From Flavobacteriaceae bacterium (GTDB taxonomy: Bacteria; Bacteroidota; Bacteroidia; Flavobacteriales; Flavobacteriaceae), in NCBI GenBank assembly GCA_014238425.1, contig JABABD010000005.1, positions 124,001-188,000 on the forward strand: 64,000 nt of DNA. The letters are read 5' to 3'. Both the position numbers and the translations under genes were made by a program. Every line of letters begins with the position of its first letter. Position 1 is the first letter of the stretch. This document shows positions 17,400-24,886 of the stretch, piece after piece. Under the pieces are notes generated by a model that was not told where the DNA came from, did not search any database, and saw only the letters and a program-made list of their open reading frames with translations.

Positions 17400-18716
17400 A
17401 TGAGCAATACAAAGAGAGCAAATAGCGCGCAGAAAGTAATATTATTACTAATGTTAGTCTTTTTAGGATGTTCTTCAAATGATAATGGTCCAGATATTAA
17501 TAATTCGGATACAATAGCTCCAACACAACCAACTAATCTTGTAGCGTCTCAAATAACTCAGAATTCTATGAATCTCTCTTGGGGAGCATCAACAGACAAT
17601 ATTGGTGTTGCAAATTATAGTATTTATAGAGATGGAAATATATTAACTAGTATACAGTTAACTAATTATGTAGCAAATGGGCTGAGCCCAGAAACATCTT
17701 ATGAATTTAAGATAAAAGCTAAGGATGCGGCTGGAAACGAATCAGCATTCAGTAATGCCGTAACCGCAATGACACTTGCCGATGTAAGTACTTTGCAAAT
17801 GGCATCTGGTGACCTAGAAGTATATGTTAATGCCATTGTTGATAATGCTCCTGATAGTTCTGGGGATGATTACAGCGAACCAAATTCGTCGCAATTAACA
17901 GCTTGGGATGTGGCTGTGACCTCTATTCTGCAAGATGATATTACAAATGCTGTTACAAAAGTTGGAGAAGTGGGATACCAAATCACAGAATTTACTGATA
18001 CCACATTATCTCCAAATCAAGTTTTTTATGTACTAGAAAAGAAAACCTCAGAATCTAATTATTGGGGTACTTATGTGTTTAGTAAAACACCCGAAAGAGC
18101 TAATTTGATCATTATGGCGCCACATTCTAAATATGACACTAATACAGGAAAGGAAGCGGTTTTTAGTTTTAAGGATAACCTGGCAAAAGTACTGTTTCTT
18201 AACGGAACACATCGTTGCAACAGCAGTCAATTGTCGTCGTGTTCGGGCACTACCAGCGCTTGTGGTTCTTCAGACGCATTTAGACTTTCTGACATGGCAC
18301 ATACAACAACTTCAATGTTCCAAAAGACAACTGAAAATGTGTTTACAAATGACCCAAACTCAGTATTTGTTCAATTACATGGTTTTTCAAAACAAGCAAC
18401 AGATCCCTATGTGATCATGAGTAATGGGACTAGAGAAACACCCGTTACTGATTATGCTACATTAATTATGAATGCCCTCATTGTTGAAGATAATACACTA
18501 ACATTTAAGTTGGCACATATCGATACAACATGGACACGCTTAATTGGTTTCACAAATAGTCAAGGCCGTTTGATTAACAGTTCAAATAATCATTGCACAG
18601 AATCAGCCATTACTACTTCTGGAAGGTTTATTCATATTGAGCAGGAAAAAACAAAATTAAGAGATGATATTGCTGGTTGGACCAAAATGAGCAATGCCCT
18701 TAAGAGTGTCTTTTAA
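17400..18716 (+). CDS. FN3-domain lipoprotein with putative zinc amidohydrolase domain (poly-gamma-glutamate hydrolase-like)
   Basis: A 438-residue lipoprotein, Cys at 24 ('VFLGCSS'). Residues 38-125 are a fibronectin type III domain ending 'YEFKIKAKDAAGNES'. The C-terminal 300 residues are not a family I recognise with certainty. They contain H242-x9-E252 in 'APHSKYDTNTGKEA' and a later 'QLHGF' (H327). The spacing of His and Glu and the following His-Gly match the zinc site of phage poly-gamma-glutamate hydrolases, a relative of M14 carboxypeptidases. Cysteines at 273, 281 and 288 may form disulfides. If correct, it would cut a glutamyl polymer or peptide outside the cell. It is the last gene of the locus, starting 4 bases after the racemase gene. 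Confidence 0.6.
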   Translation: MSNTKRANSAQKVILLLMLVFLGCSSNDNGPDINNSDTIAPTQPTNLVASQITQNSMNLSWGASTDNIGVANYSIYRDGNILTSIQLTNYVANGLSPETSYEFKIKAKDAAGNESAFSNAVTAMTLADVSTLQMASGDLEVYVNAIVDNAPDSSGDDYSEPNSSQLTAWDVAVTSILQDDITNAVTKVGEVGYQITEFTDTTLSPNQVFYVLEKKTSESNYWGTYVFSKTPERANLIIMAPHSKYDTNTGKEAVFSFKDNLAKVLFLNGTHRCNSSQLSSCSGTTSACGSSDAFRLSDMAHTTTSMFQKTTENVFTNDPNSVFVQLHGFSKQATDPYVIMSNGTRETPVTDYATLIMNALIVEDNTLTFKLAHIDTTWTRLIGFTNSQGRLINSSNNHCTESAITTSGRFIHIEQEKTKLRDDIAGWTKMSNALKSVF

Positions 18717-18743
18717 TAGGAATCATTTTTCTTGAAATAACCG

Positions 18744-18774
18744 TTTTGAATATTGAAACTTATACCTATATTTG
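18744..18774 (+). promoter_or_regulatory. Bacteroidota-type promoter of tRNA-Leu
   Basis: TTTTG at 18744-18748 and TATATTTG at 18767-18774 match the -33 (TTTG) and -7 (TAnnTTTG) elements of Bacteroidota primary sigma promoters, with 18 bp between them. Transcription should start near 18781, just ahead of the tRNA. Confidence 0.85.
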
Positions 18775-18776
18775 CA

Positions 18777-18794
18777 TCCCGATAATTATCGGGA
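18777..18794. repeat. 18-bp perfect palindrome in the tRNA-Leu leader
   Basis: TCCCGATAATTATCGGGA is its own reverse complement and lies between the -7 box and the tRNA 5' end at 18799. It would fold into a hairpin in the precursor or act as a protein site. Similar CCCGAT..ATCGGG palindromes are, to my knowledge, frequent in flavobacterial genomes. No second copy was noticed in this window. Confidence 0.6.
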
Positions 18795-18798
18795 CTAT

Positions 18799-18880
18799 GC
18801 GGGCGTGGTGGAATTGGTAGACACGCTAGACTTAGGATCTAGTGCCGCGAGGTGTGGGAGTTCGAGTCTCCCCGCCCGCA
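18799..18880 (+). tRNA. tRNA-Leu (anticodon UAG)
   Basis: An 82-base cloverleaf. Acceptor GCGGGCG (18799-18805) pairs with CGCCCGC (18873-18879), with discriminator A at 18880. The anticodon stem CTAGA/TCTAG encloses loop CTTAGGA with anticodon TAG. The long variable arm is of the class II type expected for leucine, and the T arm is GGGAG-TTCGAGT-CTCCC. CCA is not encoded. A consensus promoter precedes it and a terminator follows. Confidence 0.96.
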
Positions 18881-18891
18881 CGAAATAGGAC

Positions 18892-18922
18892 AAAAGCTTC
18901 TTGGAGACAAGGAGCTTTTTTT
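18892..18922 (+). terminator. Rho-independent terminator of tRNA-Leu
   Basis: AAAGCTTCTTG (18893-18903), a GAGA loop and CAAGGAGCTTT (18908-18918) form an 11-bp stem with one G-T pair, followed by a T run to 18922. A decayed copy of the same hairpin follows the pseudo-tRNA at 23217-23247. Confidence 0.85.
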
Positions 18923-19041
18923 ATTCAAGTACAACATCGTGCGTATCTTAAGTATAGTCTTGTCTAGTTGCTGTGTTGCTTATAATTTTTAATCTATCAT
19001 CAATTTTATTGAATTAGGTGAAATAGTCATCTAAACTTGCA

Positions 19042-19932
19042 TTACAATCCGTAAGTTTTCTTGATTTTCTCTATAATGGCGCTTTCATCAAAAGGCACGC
19101 CTGCGTGACTGCCAAAGATTTGTTTTCTGGTTTTTTTCCAATGTATTCTATCTATTAACATTCGTACAAAAGATTTATCGACTTCTTCATTTGCTAAAGC
19201 TCTTGTAACTAGTGGAAAATATTTTTCCTGATGTGCCAATGTCCCACCATGTTCTAATAATAAACATGCATGATTCATAAACTCTTCACCCACAAGACTT
19301 TTCCCAGGATACCCATACGTGTCAAAAATTTCAGCCAATTCAATTTCAATCTCTTTGTCCAATTTAGTTTGAGTTTCCCAATTACTGTTATATTCTGTTG
19401 GAGAAAAACGGTAGTATTGGTCTTTGTCCATTAGTATGATGAGTTTATCTATGAGGTGCTCATTTAGACCCGTAAGATTCATGCCATCCTTTATTTTATA
19501 GCGTTCTGAAATATCTGTACGCTTTAATATACCTATATCACAATCACTAACAAGATTCTTAAAAGGACTTCCTAATAGTTTGAACAACCTATTTTCCTCA
19601 ACAGATTTTCTATCAAGCGCATATGCTATAATGTGGCAGAAGGAATCTTCATTAATAGTCTTTGCTTTTTTAAGAAACGAAAGAATAAGCGTGTCTTCTA
19701 ATCTCATATAAGAATAGGCAATACCTACATTCCAATAATCGGCATACACCATCTCATTATTATGATCTTTAATGCTTTGATAAATATTAGACAGCATTTG
19801 TTTACCTCTGGCATAGTCTACATCAGCAGTAGTCGTTGGTTTTTCTGGATAATAATCCATTATAATTTCTTGTGCTTGAGTGCTATGTATTAACATATAT
19901 ATCAACACAGTTATAATATTTGCCGATTTCAT
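19042..19932 (-). CDS. Secreted DUF6624-like protein
   Basis: The frame is open from 20007, but the internal ATG at 19932 gives a signal peptide ending at 'IHSTQAQ', so 296 residues are assumed. The C-terminal third has 'IFDTYGYPGKSLVGEE', a conserved His in 'LLEHGG' and a helical end, the pattern of DUF6624 proteins. I know of no established function for this family. The protein lies 22 bases downstream of a second DUF6624-like gene and is probably its diverged paralogue. Both face away from the sensor kinase gene and sit between the tRNA-Leu and its decayed copy. Confidence 0.65.
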   Translation of the reverse strand: MKSANIITVLIYMLIHSTQAQEIIMDYYPEKPTTTADVDYARGKQMLSNIYQSIKDHNNEMVYADYWNVGIAYSYMRLEDTLILSFLKKAKTINEDSFCHIIAYALDRKSVEENRLFKLLGSPFKNLVSDCDIGILKRTDISERYKIKDGMNLTGLNEHLIDKLIILMDKDQYYRFSPTEYNSNWETQTKLDKEIEIELAEIFDTYGYPGKSLVGEEFMNHACLLLEHGGTLAHQEKYFPLVTRALANEEVDKSFVRMLIDRIHWKKTRKQIFGSHAGVPFDESAIIEKIKKTYGL

Positions 19933-19954
19933 AATTACTGATTTTTGATATTGA

Positions 19955-20935
19955 TTAATACTTTCGTCCTCCGTAAGGATTATTGTTTCTATTAGCAATT
20001 TCTGCATCCGTGAGTAATGGAAGTCCTATAGATTTGCGTTTTTCATTTACAGTAATTATATCTACTTTTCCTGGATGATACCCATAGACACTCGTTCCTG
20101 TTTCATTAATAGATTTAAAGTCTTCAAATTCTGCCCAAAAACTAGATGAAACCTTACCTTGTTTGATTTCATTGTCAATGAGAGGCTTAAAATAATTCCA
20201 TATCCAACTTTTCTTTCCATATGAACCGCGTTGGTGCCAAAGTAATAACCAAGCTTCTTTTTGCCAGCCGTGTTCCCTCGTAATATCCATCAACGAAACA
20301 ATATTCAAGCTATCTGTGTATCGCATTAATTTTAATTGATATGCTCTATGTTCTTTGGATATTTTTGGAAATAGGATTGCCTGATATTTTTTTCGAGCAA
20401 TACTATCTTTTGGTGCCTGTGATTTAATAAAACCTTCAAAAGCAATGTCTTTATCTGTTTCAGAAATACCCAAATGGTAATCGTCTATTTTTCTAGAGAA
20501 TTGATCGCGATCTATGAGTTTTTGAATTTTAAAATAGGCTACTGGATTTTCAAGAGCTTCATAGTGTTTTGACAAATACATACTATACTTAGATAGTATT
20601 TCTGCTACGCACCATTGATATGTTTCATTTTCAGAAAATTTCAAGATACTTTTCTTTTCAACTTTCTGTTTAACTATGGCTTCAATGATCCATTTTTTAC
20701 AAGAGATCTCATTGTTCAATTGGGCGGCACAATTTGCAGCATTCAAATAGTCTACAATGGCGTTATCACTATGTAGAATAAACGCTTCTTCATATAGAGA
20801 AAGGGATTTTTTGGTGTCATTTAATTCTTTTGCCCGATGCGCATTTAGTAGCAAATCTGCGTGCTTGGCGAAATTGATTTGAGCACCACAAACAGTAACA
20901 GATAGTAAACAGATACTTATGATTGATTTTTTCAT
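19955..20935 (-). CDS. Secreted DUF6624-like protein with TPR-like N-terminus
   Basis: A 326-residue protein with a signal peptide (about 1-18, 'VTVCGAQ'). Residues 25-110 look like TPR-type helices ('AKELNDTKKSLSLYEEAF'). The C-terminal half has 'SLMDITREHGWQKEAWLLLWHQ' (HGW and HQ motifs) and a polar tail 'NNPYGGRKY', consistent with DUF6624. The function is unknown. A TAnnTTTG -7 box lies 27 bases before the start, and it forms a two-gene leftward unit with the following paralogue. Confidence 0.65.
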   Translation of the reverse strand: MKKSIISICLLSVTVCGAQINFAKHADLLLNAHRAKELNDTKKSLSLYEEAFILHSDNAIVDYLNAANCAAQLNNEISCKKWIIEAIVKQKVEKKSILKFSENETYQWCVAEILSKYSMYLSKHYEALENPVAYFKIQKLIDRDQFSRKIDDYHLGISETDKDIAFEGFIKSQAPKDSIARKKYQAILFPKISKEHRAYQLKLMRYTDSLNIVSLMDITREHGWQKEAWLLLWHQRGSYGKKSWIWNYFKPLIDNEIKQGKVSSSFWAEFEDFKSINETGTSVYGYHPGKVDIITVNEKRKSIGLPLLTDAEIANRNNNPYGGRKY

Positions 20936-20961
20936 CTCATTATGATTTTATGATTATACAG

Positions 20962-20969
20962 CAAATCTA
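20962..20969 (-). promoter_or_regulatory. -7 box for the DUF6624-like pair
   Basis: On the minus strand TAGATTTG matches the TAnnTTTG consensus exactly, 27 bases before the ATG at 20935. No clear TTTG -33 element is seen at the usual distance. Confidence 0.55.
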
Positions 20970-21095
20970 AAGTGTCAATTCCTGAATCTTAATGAATTAA
21001 AAATGAAGGTTTTATAATGAAAACTTAAAAAACTGAATGAAAACTGAAAATTAAGCTGCAAGTCATTCTTATTTGTATTTTTAACCTTTAAATCA

Positions 21096-22364
21096 ATGAA
21101 AAACCGCAGTAACATAATCATCCTATTATCGTTCCTAATTTTGGGAGGACTCGTTATATGGCAAATAAAACACTTAAAAGAATCACATCAACTAAAGGCT
21201 GAAATAGAACAACAAGAGATGCAAGCTGCGCTATTAGATAGTGCGATAGAGTTGCGAAAAGCTGAAAAAGATGACGACGAATTACGAACAGATATTCAAA
21301 GAACAAAGACACTAACCAATAGTGTTTTACTCAAGAATTTAAAAAAATTCAATCAAGATATACAATGGGGATTCTACAACGGATTAGGAGAACCTATTGA
21401 TGGATTGAACGATGAAGCTAGCAACAAAGAGCTAGCCAATTCATCTCTTAAAGTATGTATGTCGTGTTTGATAATGATTGGGCTAATAGAGGCTGCTGGA
21501 GATGATGAGGTAGATAGAAATGATCTTAACGACCGTGGCTATATTTTAGACCAAACGCCGGCTCAAATGCGTGATATGCAAGGATTAGATGTTGCCAATC
21601 TGCGATATATACATGTGTATAGCTCCCCAACTGGAGTGAGTTTGGCATCCTATATAATCCCAAGTATATTTTTAATAGGTCTTTCTTCTTTATTTTTATG
21701 GCTACTTTATTTAAATAACAAGCAAAGTAAGTTGATAAAGCAGAAAAATGAATTTGTTAATCATTTGTCTCATCAATTTCAAACACCGCTTTCATCTATA
21801 AAATTAAGTGCAAATCTACTGTCTAAAAAAGAAACAACGAATCAAGATGAACTAGTTAAGATTATACAGACTGAAAGTAATCGGCTTGAAAACCATATTA
21901 AAACTGTACTGCATTGGGTAAAGTCTGATGCTGATAGATTGCATATTAGTAAAGAAATCATTAGCGTAACAGATGTTATTGAGCAATCATTAAAACAAAT
22001 GAAGCCTGTTTTTTTGACGAATAACACTACTGTTAATTTTATCCCGCCTGAAGAAGAGCTTCATATAATTGCTGACACGAACCACTTACAATTAATGCTT
22101 TTCAATATCTGGGAAAACGCGATAAAGCATAATGAAAACCCTATTAATTTGAAGATTGACTGTGTAAATATTGAAACGCATATTTGCATTAGTACTATTG
22201 ATAATGGCAAAGGTTTACAAGAGAATATCGTTTCTGAAAAGTTCAAAGGTCTTGGTTTAGCATATGTAAACCGAATTATGGAAGCGCATAATGGAACTAT
22301 GGAATTAAAGGGTAACGACGACCAAGGGCTAACAGTTCATTTAAATTTTCCAAACAATGATTAA
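21096..22364 (+). CDS. Sensor histidine kinase
   Basis: A 422-residue membrane kinase with transmembrane segments at about 5-23 and 186-206 bracketing a 160-residue periplasmic sensor region. HisKA follows with H226 in 'LSHQFQTPLSSIK', then a HATPase domain with N box 'NIWENAIKHN' and G boxes 'DNGKGL' and 'GLGLAY'. The sensor region starts with a charged coiled-coil-like stretch (28-70) and holds a CxxC pair, C121 and C124 in 'KVCMSCL', which could bind metal or respond to redox state. Its 3' end overlaps the response regulator gene by 8 bases, so they form one system. The target genes are unknown. Confidence 0.92.
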   Translation: MKNRSNIIILLSFLILGGLVIWQIKHLKESHQLKAEIEQQEMQAALLDSAIELRKAEKDDDELRTDIQRTKTLTNSVLLKNLKKFNQDIQWGFYNGLGEPIDGLNDEASNKELANSSLKVCMSCLIMIGLIEAAGDDEVDRNDLNDRGYILDQTPAQMRDMQGLDVANLRYIHVYSSPTGVSLASYIIPSIFLIGLSSLFLWLLYLNNKQSKLIKQKNEFVNHLSHQFQTPLSSIKLSANLLSKKETTNQDELVKIIQTESNRLENHIKTVLHWVKSDADRLHISKEIISVTDVIEQSLKQMKPVFLTNNTTVNFIPPEEELHIIADTNHLQLMLFNIWENAIKHNENPINLKIDCVNIETHICISTIDNGKGLQENIVSEKFKGLGLAYVNRIMEAHNGTMELKGNDDQGLTVHLNFPNND

Positions 22365-23025
22365 TATTCTTTTAGTAGAAGACGACAAGAGCTTTGGATA
22401 TGTATTGAGTGAATATATACAGCTAAAGAATTACAATGTCAATTGGGTGGAAACTGAGAAAGAGGCACTTGAAGCGCTTAAGTCATCTGCATTTGATCTA
22501 GTAATTCTAGATATCAATTTGAAGCAAGCCAGTGGTTATGATATTGCCAAAGTGATTCGGGAAGAAAATATATCTGTTCCTTTTATATTCTTAACTGCAA
22601 GAGATTTAAAGATTGACCAACTTAAAGGATATCAATTAGGGGCAGAAGAATATGTGACCAAACCTATAGATGAAGAAATCTTATTGGCTAAAATAGACGC
22701 TATTATAACTCGTAGGAATCAAACAAGAGAGTCCGTAAGTGAACTGATCTGGCAAGATATTTCATTACATAAAAATAAGCGAGAACTTACTGTAGGAAAG
22801 ACCATCTTTCAACTTACTGAACGTGAATGTTTGTTAATGATCGCGTTGCTTTCACAACCAGAAATTCTAGTTGAACGCAAAGTTATTTTGCAAAACTTAT
22901 GGGAAAATCAAGATGAATTCTCCCGAAATTCTATGGATGTGTATATTTCGCGCTTGCGTAGGTATCTTTCTGAAAGTAAAATTACCATTAGAAATGTACA
23001 CGGAAAAGGTTTTGTGCTGGAATGA
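22357..23025 (+). CDS. OmpR/PhoB family response regulator
   Basis: A 222-residue protein with a receiver domain (1-115): acidic pair E8/D9/D10, phosphoacceptor D52 in 'VILDINL', the Thr of 'FLTARD' and the Lys of 'VTKPID'. A winged-helix DNA-binding domain follows (about 125-222), ending in 'VHGKGFVLE', the typical OmpR wing. It is the partner of the overlapping histidine kinase upstream. No target promoter can be named; the divergent DUF6624-like pair is the nearest candidate. Confidence 0.94.
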   Translation: MINILLVEDDKSFGYVLSEYIQLKNYNVNWVETEKEALEALKSSAFDLVILDINLKQASGYDIAKVIREENISVPFIFLTARDLKIDQLKGYQLGAEEYVTKPIDEEILLAKIDAIITRRNQTRESVSELIWQDISLHKNKRELTVGKTIFQLTERECLLMIALLSQPEILVERKVILQNLWENQDEFSRNSMDVYISRLRRYLSESKITIRNVHGKGFVLE

Positions 23026-23147
23026 CTAAATATAAGAAGTATTAGACTTTAACAAAAGTATCGGTGAAAACATTCATTAGTTTCTGTTTCTAGCCATATA
23101 TTAATTATTCATATTCCTACATGATTTGAAAACAGTTATAATAAGCA

Positions 23148-23247
23148 TGTTATAGAATTTATGGCCTAGTATCTGTAGGTGTGGAAGTTCGAATCTCTTT
23201 GCTCGCAAAAATAGGATAAAAGCTTCTTGGAAACGAGGAGTTTTTTT
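23148..23247 (+). pseudogene. Decayed tRNA-Leu copy with its terminator
   Basis: From 23163 to 23247 the sequence aligns almost without gaps to 18835-18924: the 3' part of the anticodon arm, variable arm, T arm, 3' acceptor strand and the terminator hairpin. Differences in the T and acceptor arms are C-to-T or G-to-A changes (for example CTCCCCGCCCGCA became CTCTTTGCTCGCA). The 5' part is barely recognisable (23148-23162) and the anticodon loop region is missing, so it cannot work as a tRNA. It marks an old duplication, or the far end of an element inserted at tRNA-Leu. The rest of the gap 23026-23311 shows nothing else. Confidence 0.8.
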
Positions 23248-23311
23248 ATTTGCCCCTAATTCAACTACTAAAAATACCCTATATTTAATCTTTCGATATA
23301 CCCAGTGATTT

Positions 23312-24886
23312 ATGCGTAAGATCTACCTTCTTTTTTTGCTAATGCTCTTCACCCTTAATTCATGTAAAGAGGATTCTAACCAACAAGAGGACTTAAATAC
23401 TATCTTAGGAATAAGTGAAGAAACCTTATATCAAGAACCTTTCAGGCCTCAATTTCATTTTTCACCACAAGAGAAATGGATGAACGACCCAAATGGGCTA
23501 GTTTATAATAATGGAATCTATCACTTATTCTATCAGTATTACCCAGATGATATCGTGTGGGGTCCGATGCATTGGGGACATGCCATAAGTAAAGATCTTA
23601 TCACTTGGGAAAATAAACCTATTGCCTTATTTCCTGATGAACATGGCTATATTTTCTCTGGTAGCGCTGTTGTAGATATTAACAATACATCTCGTTTTGG
23701 CACCAAAGATAACCCGCCTTTGGTAGCTATCTTCACCTATCATAATGCAGAAGGTGAAAAAGAAGGGCGTACAGATTATCAAACCCAAGGTATAGCCTAT
23801 AGCTTGGATAATGGTGACACCTGGACAGTTTATGATCGAAATCCAGTTATTCCTAATAAGGATGAGATAAAAGATTTTAGGGACCCAAAAGTGTTCTGGC
23901 ACGAGGAGTCTAGACAGTGGGTTATGGCCTTAGTGGCTGGAGATCATGCTAAGTTTTACCGATCTAGAAATTTAAAGTACTGGCAATTGACTGGAGAGTT
24001 TGGGAAGAACAAAGGCGCACATGGAGGTGTGTGGGAGTGTCCAGATTTGTTTAAGTTGAAGGTTGAAGGCTCTGAAGAAGAAAGATGGGTGTTATTGATC
24101 AGTATAAACCCAGGAGCTCCAAATGGTGGTTCAGGTACCCAGTATTTTGTAGGGGATTTTGATGGGAGAACTTTTACGACTGAACATAATGATGGAAAAT
24201 GGATAGACATGGGTACGGATAATTATGCTGGCGTGACCTATAATGATGACCCGAATGATGAACGCATTTTAATTGGTTGGATGAGTAACTGGAATTATGC
24301 TCAAAAAACACCAACTAAAAAATGGCGATCTGCCATGACCTTGCCGCGAAGGCTATCTTTGCATAAAAACACCGACAGTAGTTTTGTATTGAAAAACTAT
24401 CCAATAAAGCAATTCGATAGTCAGCTTGAAGATTATAAGCGTATTCATAAAATCATGAATAAAGGATCGTTCAAGTTAGAGCATAGTCGCTTAAGTACTA
24501 GTGAGATAAGTTTTAAAGTGAACTTAAAAGATGATTTTACGGTAACCTTAAAGAATACGAAGAATGATGTGTTTACTTTTAACTTAAATCCTGAGACTAG
24601 TGTTATGACAGTTGATAGGAGCAAGTCAGGTTTGATTGATTTCGAAAAAACGTTTGCTGAGGTGCATAAGCAATTCTATACATCTTCAGATACATTAGTT
24701 AATGTCCGTATGATAGTTGATAGATCATCTGTCGAAATTTTTGTGGATGAAGGACGCTATGTGTTCACGGAACAGGTGTTTCCTTCAGAACCGTTTAGCC
24801 AAGTTGAATTCGCTTCGGTATCTGCGCCCTATTATAAAGATATAAAAGTATTTTTAGTTGAACCAATTTGGAAAGAAGATGAGTAA
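23312..24886 (+). CDS. Glycoside hydrolase family 32 (fructanase/levanase/invertase), lipoprotein
   Basis: A 524-residue lipoprotein with Cys at 18 ('LNSCKED'). The five-bladed propeller carries the GH32 triad: nucleophile D59 in 'WMNDPNG', transition-state stabiliser D191 in 'FRDPKVF', and acid/base E242 in 'WECPDLF'. The C-terminal beta-sandwich starts at about 370, with 'VDRSSVEIFVDEG' near 470. It hydrolyses beta-fructosides such as levan, inulin or sucrose in the periplasm or at the cell surface. The next gene, a sugar porter, overlaps it by 8 bases (ATGAGTAA), and a fructokinase follows, which makes fructose the expected product. Confidence 0.95.
   Translation: MRKIYLLFLLMLFTLNSCKEDSNQQEDLNTILGISEETLYQEPFRPQFHFSPQEKWMNDPNGLVYNNGIYHLFYQYYPDDIVWGPMHWGHAISKDLITWENKPIALFPDEHGYIFSGSAVVDINNTSRFGTKDNPPLVAIFTYHNAEGEKEGRTDYQTQGIAYSLDNGDTWTVYDRNPVIPNKDEIKDFRDPKVFWHEESRQWVMALVAGDHAKFYRSRNLKYWQLTGEFGKNKGAHGGVWECPDLFKLKVEGSEEERWVLLISINPGAPNGGSGTQYFVGDFDGRTFTTEHNDGKWIDMGTDNYAGVTYNDDPNDERILIGWMSNWNYAQKTPTKKWRSAMTLPRRLSLHKNTDSSFVLKNYPIKQFDSQLEDYKRIHKIMNKGSFKLEHSRLSTSEISFKVNLKDDFTVTLKNTKNDVFTFNLNPETSVMTVDRSKSGLIDFEKTFAEVHKQFYTSSDTLVNVRMIVDRSSVEIFVDEGRYVFTEQVFPSEPFSQVEFASVSAPYYKDIKVFLVEPIWKEDE

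Noticed and set aside
7281..18716. Polysaccharide utilisation locus based on SusC/SusD
   Set aside because: No glycoside hydrolase, lyase or sulfatase occurs in the locus; all enzymes act on amide, peptide or amino-acid bonds.
18799..23247. A functional integrative element bounded by tRNA-Leu
   Set aside because: No integrase, relaxase or phage gene lies inside, and the far copy is heavily decayed. Only a relic or duplication can be claimed.
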